Assembly: GCF_041435115.1 (NCBI RefSeq) | Contig: NZ_CP108046.1 | Span: 5,704,001 to 5,768,000, forward strand | DNA length: 64,000 nucleotides | From: Streptomyces sp. NBC_00289 | Lineage (GTDB): Bacteria; Actinomycetota; Actinomycetes; Streptomycetales; Streptomycetaceae | Direction: 5' to 3' | Part shown: one piece after another, positions 59,064 to 64,000 of the stretch | Position numbering within the stretch: position 1 is the stretch's first letter | Layout of the letters: each line of letters starts with the position of its first letter | Made by a program: the position numbers and the translations under genes | Notes under the pieces: generated by a model | Database searches by the model: none | What the model was told of the DNA's origin: nothing | What the model saw: only the letters and a program-made list of their open reading frames with translations

Positions 59064-61907
59064 TCAGCCGACGCGCTTCAGCTTGTCCGTGAAGCCCGGT
59101 TCGACGAGTTCCTTCCCCAGAGTGACCGGCACCTTGACCGCGCCGCTCGCACCGTCACCGACGGTCAGCGTGCCGACCCTGGTTCCGGCCTTCGCGGTGT
59201 GCGGCACGTCGCCGGACGTGAAGGACAGCTTCACCTTCAGGCCGGCCCAGCCGACCGCCGCGACGTCCTTCGTGAGGACCACCGGGGTCCGGCCGCCGAG
59301 CCCGTCGTCCACGTACCCGACGACGTCGCCCTTCTTCAGGATCTTCGCCGACTTCAGGGCTTCCCGCGCGGCGAGCATCGCGGTCTTGCTGACGTCGTTC
59401 ACGGTCTGGATGATCGGCGCCTTGTGCTGGCCGAGGATCGCGCCCACCACGGTCACCGTCTCACCGCCGACCTCCTTGGTGGCGGCGAACAGCAGGTTGC
59501 CGCCGGCCGCGGTGGTGGTGCCCGTCTTGAGGCCGATCGCCCCGTTGTAGGGGACCAGGTAGTTGTAGTTGTAGTGCTTCCGATCCGAGGGGTCGACCCA
59601 CTGCCCCATGGACGTGATCGCCGTCAGTGCCGGGATCTTCACCAGCTCGTTGCCCAGCTTCACCTGGTCCTCGGCGGTGGAGACGGTGGTCTCCTTGAGG
59701 CCGGAGGCGTCCGTGTACGTCGTGTTCGTCATGCCGAGTTCCTTGGCGGTGGCGTTCATCTTCTTGATGAACGCCGCCTCGGTCCCCGAGTCCCAACGGG
59801 CCAGCAGGCGGGCGATGTTGTTGGCGGACGGGATCATGATGGCCGCCAGCGCCTGCTTCTCGGACAGCTTGTCGCCCTGCTTGACGCTGTTGAGGGTGGA
59901 CTCGCCGTCCTTGTCGTAGCCGCCCTCCTTCTCGGCGGTCGCGTCGACCTCGATGGCGGGCCCCTCGGCGCCCGTCTTCAACGGGTGGTCCTTGAGGACG
60001 ATGTACGCCGTCATGGCCTTGGCGACCGAGCCGATGGCGACCGGCGTCTGCTTGCCGAAGTCCCCCATCGTGCCGATGCCCTCGACGTCCATCCAGCCCT
60101 GGCCCTGGCTCGGCCACGGCAGGTCCACCTTGCTGCCGTCGAAGGCGTACGAGTCCTCGGCGGTCAGCGCGAGCGTCGGCGCCGGCAGCGGGCGCACGGC
60201 CTGTGCGATCGCGAACACGACCACCAGCAGCAGCACCAGCGGGGTCCAGATCTTGACCCGTCGGACGATCGTGCGGACCGGGGTCTCCGGCGGCGGCGGC
60301 GTGTTCGTCAGCTCCGCCAGCAGGTCCAGCGGCGGCCTCGGCGGCAACGGCTGCTGCGTGGTCCGCTCGGGGCCGAGCCGCGGGGTGACCGCCGTGGCGT
60401 CCGGCGCCGTGCCCGGCTTGCCGGTGGGCCTGGCGTCGGGCGTGCCGGACGGCGTGCCGGCGGGCGTGCGGTGCGGGGCGGAGGCGGGCTTGGGCTGCGC
60501 GGCCGGGCGCGGCTCGTCCAGCGGCTTGAGCGCGACGAACTTGCTGGTGCGCTCGGCCTCGGCCTCACGCTTGGGACCGGCCTTGGACTTGGCGTCGGGC
60601 TCGGAACCGGCTTCGGAACCGGCTTCGGGACCGGCTTCGGGACCGGCTTCGGGACCTGCCTTTGGCTTGGCGTCCTCCTTCGGCCTGGCGTCGTCCTTGG
60701 GCCCGGGGTCCTGCCTCGGCTTCGCGTCCTGCTTCGGCTTCGCGTCCTGCTTCGCATCGGCGTCGGCGGGCTTCGCGTCCCTCGGGGCCCGGGCCGCGTC
60801 GCTGAGCTTCAGCATGGTCGTGGGCTGGTCCACGGCGGGCGCGGACGGCGGCAGGGCCTTGAAGACGGCGGTGGGCTGGTCGACGGGCCGCTCGTCGGGC
60901 TCGGCGTCGGCCTCTTCAGTGGCGTCGGCCTTCGCGGCGTCCTCACCGGGCGTGTCGCGGGGCTCGTCGGCGGGTTCGTCGCGGGGCCCGACAGCGTCGG
61001 CGGGCTCGGCGTCGGCCTTCTCGGTGGCGTCGGCCTTCGCGGCGTCCTCGTCGGGCGTGTCGCGGGGCTCGTCGGCGGGCTCGTCGCGGGGCCCGACAGC
61101 GTCGGCGGGCTCGGACTCGTCCGTGTCGGCCTGGTCGTCCGCGTCCGCCTCGGAAGGCGCGTCAACGGCTCCCTGGGCGTCTGTCCCGGCGTCCGCCCCG
61201 CTGTCGGTCGTCTTGGGCGCGGCGTCGGCCTGCGGGGCCTCCACGGCGCCCTCAGCCTCCTCGACGGCCTCGGCGTCCGCCTCGGCGGCGTCCGCGTCTT
61301 CATCGTCGACGGTGCCGGCACCGCCACTGTCGGCCTTGCCGTCCGCCTCGTCGTCGGTCCCCGAGGTGTCGGCGTCCTCGGTGTCCTCGGCCGCGATCGC
61401 CGGCTTGTCGTCCGCCGACCGCACCCAGGCGGCCACGGCCTCTCGCAACCGCGCGTCACCCGTCACGGCACCCACGTCCTCGGAAGCCCCGGTGCTCTCC
61501 GGGGTTTCGGAAGCCGCCTCGCGCTCCTCCTCGGAGCGGGCGTCGGCGTCGGAGCCGGAGTTCGCGGCCTCGGCCTCGGTCTCCGCCCCGGACTCCCGGG
61601 CACCGTCCCGGGCCGCGTCCACCGCGTCCTCGACGCCGTCAGCCCGCTGGGCGTCCTCGGGGGCCTCGGCGTCGTCGGCGTTCCCGGTCGCCTCCGCGAG
61701 CTCCCGCACGGACAGCACCCTCGTCGCCGTATCGACGCCTCCGCGGGAGCGGGACACCGCCAGGCGAGGGTCGCGCTTCTCGCCTGCCGAGCCGCCCTCG
61801 CTCCTGGCTTCGGGAACCGGGCCCGCGCTCCCCGGCGTCGGTTCCGCCGACGACTCGCGCTGCTTCGACCTGTCGGGGGACTCGCCCGCCACCGATGCCT
61901 CCTCCAT
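59064..61907 (-). CDS. D-alanyl-D-alanine carboxypeptidase with giant acidic cytoplasmic N-terminus
   Basis: A 947-residue protein. Residues 1-540 are low-complexity, highly acidic Ala/Asp/Glu/Pro text with internal duplications; one membrane helix at about 550-572 follows basic VRRVK; the rest is an extracytoplasmic penicillin-binding peptidase with SVAK (about 626), SANN (about 692) and LKTGTT (about 794), the SxxK, SxN and KTG motifs of DacA-type enzymes, then a C-terminal beta domain. It trims D-Ala from peptidoglycan pentapeptides. Start taken at ATG 61907; a GTG at 61916 is too close to GGAGG. Confidence 0.82.
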   Translation of the reverse strand: MEEASVAGESPDRSKQRESSAEPTPGSAGPVPEARSEGGSAGEKRDPRLAVSRSRGGVDTATRVLSVRELAEATGNADDAEAPEDAQRADGVEDAVDAARDGARESGAETEAEAANSGSDADARSEEEREAASETPESTGASEDVGAVTGDARLREAVAAWVRSADDKPAIAAEDTEDADTSGTDDEADGKADSGGAGTVDDEDADAAEADAEAVEEAEGAVEAPQADAAPKTTDSGADAGTDAQGAVDAPSEADADDQADTDESEPADAVGPRDEPADEPRDTPDEDAAKADATEKADAEPADAVGPRDEPADEPRDTPGEDAAKADATEEADAEPDERPVDQPTAVFKALPPSAPAVDQPTTMLKLSDAARAPRDAKPADADAKQDAKPKQDAKPRQDPGPKDDARPKEDAKPKAGPEAGPEAGPEAGSEAGSEPDAKSKAGPKREAEAERTSKFVALKPLDEPRPAAQPKPASAPHRTPAGTPSGTPDARPTGKPGTAPDATAVTPRLGPERTTQQPLPPRPPLDLLAELTNTPPPPETPVRTIVRRVKIWTPLVLLLVVVFAIAQAVRPLPAPTLALTAEDSYAFDGSKVDLPWPSQGQGWMDVEGIGTMGDFGKQTPVAIGSVAKAMTAYIVLKDHPLKTGAEGPAIEVDATAEKEGGYDKDGESTLNSVKQGDKLSEKQALAAIMIPSANNIARLLARWDSGTEAAFIKKMNATAKELGMTNTTYTDASGLKETTVSTAEDQVKLGNELVKIPALTAITSMGQWVDPSDRKHYNYNYLVPYNGAIGLKTGTTTAAGGNLLFAATKEVGGETVTVVGAILGQHKAPIIQTVNDVSKTAMLAAREALKSAKILKKGDVVGYVDDGLGGRTPVVLTKDVAAVGWAGLKVKLSFTSGDVPHTAKAGTRVGTLTVGDGASGAVKVPVTLGKELVEPGFTDKLKRVG
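60904..61113. repeat. 105-bp tandem duplication in the carboxypeptidase gene
   Basis: Bases 60904-61008 and 61009-61113 are nearly identical. The unit is 35 codons (EPADAVGPRDEPADEPRDTP and onward). Smaller PEAG repeats lie at about 60605-60660. Confidence 0.85.
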
Positions 61908-62128
61908 GCGCCGCACGCCCTCCGTGCGTCAACCGAACCGTGAACCGCCGCCCGGACACCGCCTCGTGGCGCTGTCCGAACCATGTACCAGTGTCCTGTG
62001 TGCGGGCTTGACCCAAGCGGTAGACGAGAACGACATACCTACTGGTTCCATTGCAAACAGGTCACGCACCCTCGACAGACCAATGTGAGAGGGGTCACCC
62101 TGTCATTCATCCACGCGGGGAGGCATGG

Positions 62129-62884
62129 ATGGGCAGGAGCCGCAGAACCATTCCGGAAGAGCTTTTGCTTCTGGCGCTGGACCCGACCACGGGTACCACC
62201 GCACAGCCGCAGTCGCTCGACCTTGGTCTGGCCGGAGCACAGCTAGTGGAGCTGGCGCTGGCCGGACGGATAGCCCCAGACGGGGATCGTATCGCCGTGG
62301 TGTCCCCACGGCCGACCGGAGATCCGACTTTGGACTGCGCGTTGGAGTTGCTGCGAAGGCGCGGCGCTCCGGTTCGGGCCGTCCACTGGATTGGCGGGCC
62401 GCGTCTCGGGCTACGCCAGATTTACCTCTCGCATCTGGAGCGGTGCGGCATGGTGCATGCCGTGGCGGGCCAGATGTGCGGAGTGCTTCCGACGACTCGC
62501 TACCAGGCGACGGACACCGACATCAGCCGGGAGATCAAGGCCCGGCTGGACTCCGCGATCCGCACCGGCGTACCGCCGGACCCGCGGACCGCGGCGCTCG
62601 CCGCACTGGCGCACGCGGTCGGCCTCGGCAAGCACCTGTATCCGGGCAATGAGGGACGCTCGTCCCGCTCCCGGCTGCGGGACCTGATCAGGCACGACCC
62701 CATGGGCGGTCTCGTGGCGCACGCCGTGATGGACGTCCAGAACGGCGCGGCCGCACAGCCGCGCCGTAACCAGGCACCGGCCGGCCGGCAGGCCGCGCCC
62801 GGGGCCAGGTCCGCGCCGGAACCCGCTCGTGGTGTTCCGATGCAACCGCGCCACGGAAGCATGGTGCGTGCCGTGGCCCACTGA
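62129..62884 (+). CDS. GPP34 (Golgi phosphoprotein 3-like) protein
   Basis: A 251-residue GOLPH3/GPP34-fold protein: TIPEELLLLALDPTTG start, LDLGLAGAQLVELALAGRIA, and the later ALAALAHAVGLGKHLYPGNE. The eukaryotic homologue binds phosphoinositide and Golgi enzymes; bacterial roles are unknown. The C-terminal 45 residues are a Pro/Arg/Ala-rich tail. ATG 62129 follows GGGGAGG by 5 nt; in-frame upstream codons look like shadow. Confidence 0.8.
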   Translation: MGRSRRTIPEELLLLALDPTTGTTAQPQSLDLGLAGAQLVELALAGRIAPDGDRIAVVSPRPTGDPTLDCALELLRRRGAPVRAVHWIGGPRLGLRQIYLSHLERCGMVHAVAGQMCGVLPTTRYQATDTDISREIKARLDSAIRTGVPPDPRTAALAALAHAVGLGKHLYPGNEGRSSRSRLRDLIRHDPMGGLVAHAVMDVQNGAAAQPRRNQAPAGRQAAPGARSAPEPARGVPMQPRHGSMVRAVAH

Positions 62885-62931
62885 GCCGCAGTCCCACGGC
62901 AGCACCGCGACGCGGTTCGCGGGACCCGCAT

Positions 62932-62967
62932 GACCCGGTAAGACCGCACGACCCGGTAAGACCGCAC
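62932..62967. repeat. 18-bp tandem repeat, two copies
   Basis: GACCCGGTAAGACCGCAC occurs twice in direct succession and begins again (GACCCGCAC) just after. It lies in the 372-bp gap between the GPP34 and XRE genes, where I see no gene. Confidence 0.75.
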
Positions 62968-63194
62968 GACCCGCACCGCCGAGCATGGCCGAGCGCCGCA
63001 CCGCAGTCCCCAAGACCGGTCCGGGAGCCGCTGGTCCGCGCGGGGCGACGGAACCGTACGTCCGGAAGACGACACGGTCCCGCCGCCCCGCGCGGCCGCA
63101 TGTCCGCCCCCGGCACGCTTCTTCGTGCCCCGGCCGGCCCCGCACGCAGCGCATATCCCTCGTTTGCCAGCGGTAGAAAGCACCTTGGTGGCAG

Positions 63195-63210
63195 TCTGCT
63201 CAACAGCAGA
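63195..63210. promoter_or_regulatory. Palindrome upstream of the XRE gene
   Basis: TCTGCT-CAAC-AGCAGA is a perfect 6-bp inverted repeat 46 bp before the start codon, in a local stretch of lower GC and next to a GCAGATAC / GGCAGATAC direct repeat. It is a candidate operator for the XRE protein. Confidence 0.4.
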
Positions 63211-63256
63211 TACGCAAAGTGGCAGATACAGGCACACAGCCGGAGGTGCACGTCCC

Positions 63257-64000
63257 GTGGCGTCCAATGTCAATCCCACCGTCAGGCGACGCCGGCTGGG
63301 CCAGGAGCTGCGCAGGCTCCGCGAGCTCAAGGGCATGACGGCCGAGGAAGTGGCGGAGCGACTGCTCGTGTCGCAGTCGAAGATCAGCCGCCTGGAGAAC
63401 GGTCGGCGCAGTATCAGCCAGCGGGACGTCCGCGATCTGTGCGGGGTCTACGAGGTCGAGGACCAGCGCATCGTCGACTCGCTGATGCAGATGGCCAAGG
63501 ACTCGCGCCAACAGGGCTGGTGGCATGCCTTCGGGGACATCCCGTACAGCGTGTACATCGGGCTGGAGACCGACGCGGAGTCCCTGCGGGTCTACGAACC
63601 CCAGGTGATCACCGGCCTGTTGCAGACCCGGCAGTACGCCGAGGCGATCATCCAGGGGGCGCTGCCGGAGACCTCGACCACCGACATCGAGAAGCGCGTC
63701 CAGGTCCGGCTGCGGCGGCAGGATCGTATCGCCGCCGACCGGGAACCGCTGCGCCTGTGGGTGGTCCTGGACGAGGCCGCGCTGCGCCGGGTCGTCGGGA
63801 GCCGTCAGGTGATGCGCGAGCAGCTGGAGCAGGTCGCCGAGATGTCCCAGCAGCCGCACATCACCGTGCAGGTGCTGCCGTTCGAGGTCGGGGCGCACCC
63901 CGGTATCAACGGCCAGTACGCGATCCTGGAGTTCGCGGACGCGGCCGACTCGAGCGTGGTGTACATCGAGGGCGTGACCAGTGACCTGTACCTGGAGAAG
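63257..64000 (+). CDS. XRE/DUF5753 regulator, C-terminus outside window
   Basis: The first 248 codons of a whiJ-type regulator. An XRE helix-turn-helix (GMTAEEVAERLLVSQSKISR LENG) is at residues 25-60, then DUF5753 (YEPQVITGLLQTRQYAEAII, RLRRQDRIAADREPLRLWVV, QPHITVQVLPFEVGAHPGIN). GTG 63257 has GGAGG 10 nt upstream. It is a paralogue of the gene at 9360 but has no visible DUF397 partner inside the window. Confidence 0.82.
   Translation, partial: MASNVNPTVRRRRLGQELRRLRELKGMTAEEVAERLLVSQSKISRLENGRRSISQRDVRDLCGVYEVEDQRIVDSLMQMAKDSRQQGWWHAFGDIPYSVYIGLETDAESLRVYEPQVITGLLQTRQYAEAIIQGALPETSTTDIEKRVQVRLRRQDRIAADREPLRLWVVLDEAALRRVVGSRQVMREQLEQVAEMSQQPHITVQVLPFEVGAHPGINGQYAILEFADAADSSVVYIEGVTSDLYLEK

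Noticed and set aside
58602..61943. 1113-residue plus-strand frame
   Set aside because: Spans two unrelated minus-strand genes and an intergenic gap; no domain is visible.

Overview
The window is chromosomal DNA of a Streptomyces (high-GC actinomycete). The GC content is very high with strong third-position GC bias, GTG starts and GGAGG-type ribosome sites are common, and it carries the antibiotic-regulation genes afsK, afsR and afsS, a whiJ-type regulator set (XRE/DUF5753, DUF397 and HATPase-like genes), Tat-exported enzymes, and F420 biosynthesis (fbiC) with many F420/flavin-type oxidoreductases.

Layout. 0-6.8 kb: a partial Tat-exported amine oxidase, an FMO-like monooxygenase, an exported tannase-like esterase, a DoxX-DUF35 operon, a GNAT acetyltransferase and an expansin-like secreted protein. 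6.8-9.1 kb: a decay and insertion patch with an intact ISAzo13-like element, a deleted DUF397 copy, an orphan MazF-like gene, and IS701-type and RHS remnants. 9.1-11 kb: a whiJ-like DUF397/XRE/ATPase set around a strong palindrome. 11.2-14.9 kb: a large secreted RHS protein with a short hydrophobic tip and a 70-aa two-helix membrane protein, read here as toxin and immunity. 15-19.9 kb: a PdxH-like oxidase, a tRNA-Asp-like relic, a thiolase, an acyl-CoA dehydrogenase with a Ddn-type reductase, and a TetR regulator. 20-32 kb: kbpA-afsK, a thiolase/DUF35/enoyl-CoA hydratase operon divergent from a FadD3-like CoA ligase, about 1 kb of minisatellite, then afsS and afsR. 32-40 kb: two catabolic operons (amidohydrolase-LLM-SDR and LLM-deacylase-ALDH). 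40-56 kb: a mix with a second Ddn-like protein, a nuclease-fold protein, an ECF41-like sigma factor with a divergent SnoaL-LUD gene, a PHP hydrolase, an F420 LLM enzyme, fbiC, an ADP-ribosylglycohydrolase, a sodium:solute symporter, and one more SDR with a divergent EthD-like gene. 56-64 kb: a large membrane protein, a D-Ala-D-Ala carboxypeptidase with a giant acidic N-terminus, a GPP34 protein and a partial XRE/DUF5753 regulator.

The most interesting structure is a scattered regulon. A 15-bp palindrome, CTGACG-N3-CGTCAG, occurs ten times (four perfect). Nine copies lie in front of acyl-CoA/steroid-type catabolic genes (DoxX-DUF35, two thiolases, acyl-CoA dehydrogenase-Ddn, FadD3-like ligase, amidohydrolase-LLM-SDR, LLM-deacylase-ALDH, SDR, EthD-like), and a weaker copy overlaps the start of the TetR gene. 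None was seen in front of the interleaved afsK/afsR/afsS genes. I infer one TetR-controlled, partly F420-dependent pathway that activates a polycyclic or branched acid as a CoA ester and shortens it by beta-oxidation and thiolase/DUF35 retro-aldol cleavage. The substrate cannot be read from the sequence.

Two further self-contained systems stand out: the RHS toxin-immunity pair, and an ECF41-type sigma factor whose own promoter and the divergent target promoter share the same -35/-10 words at the same spacing.
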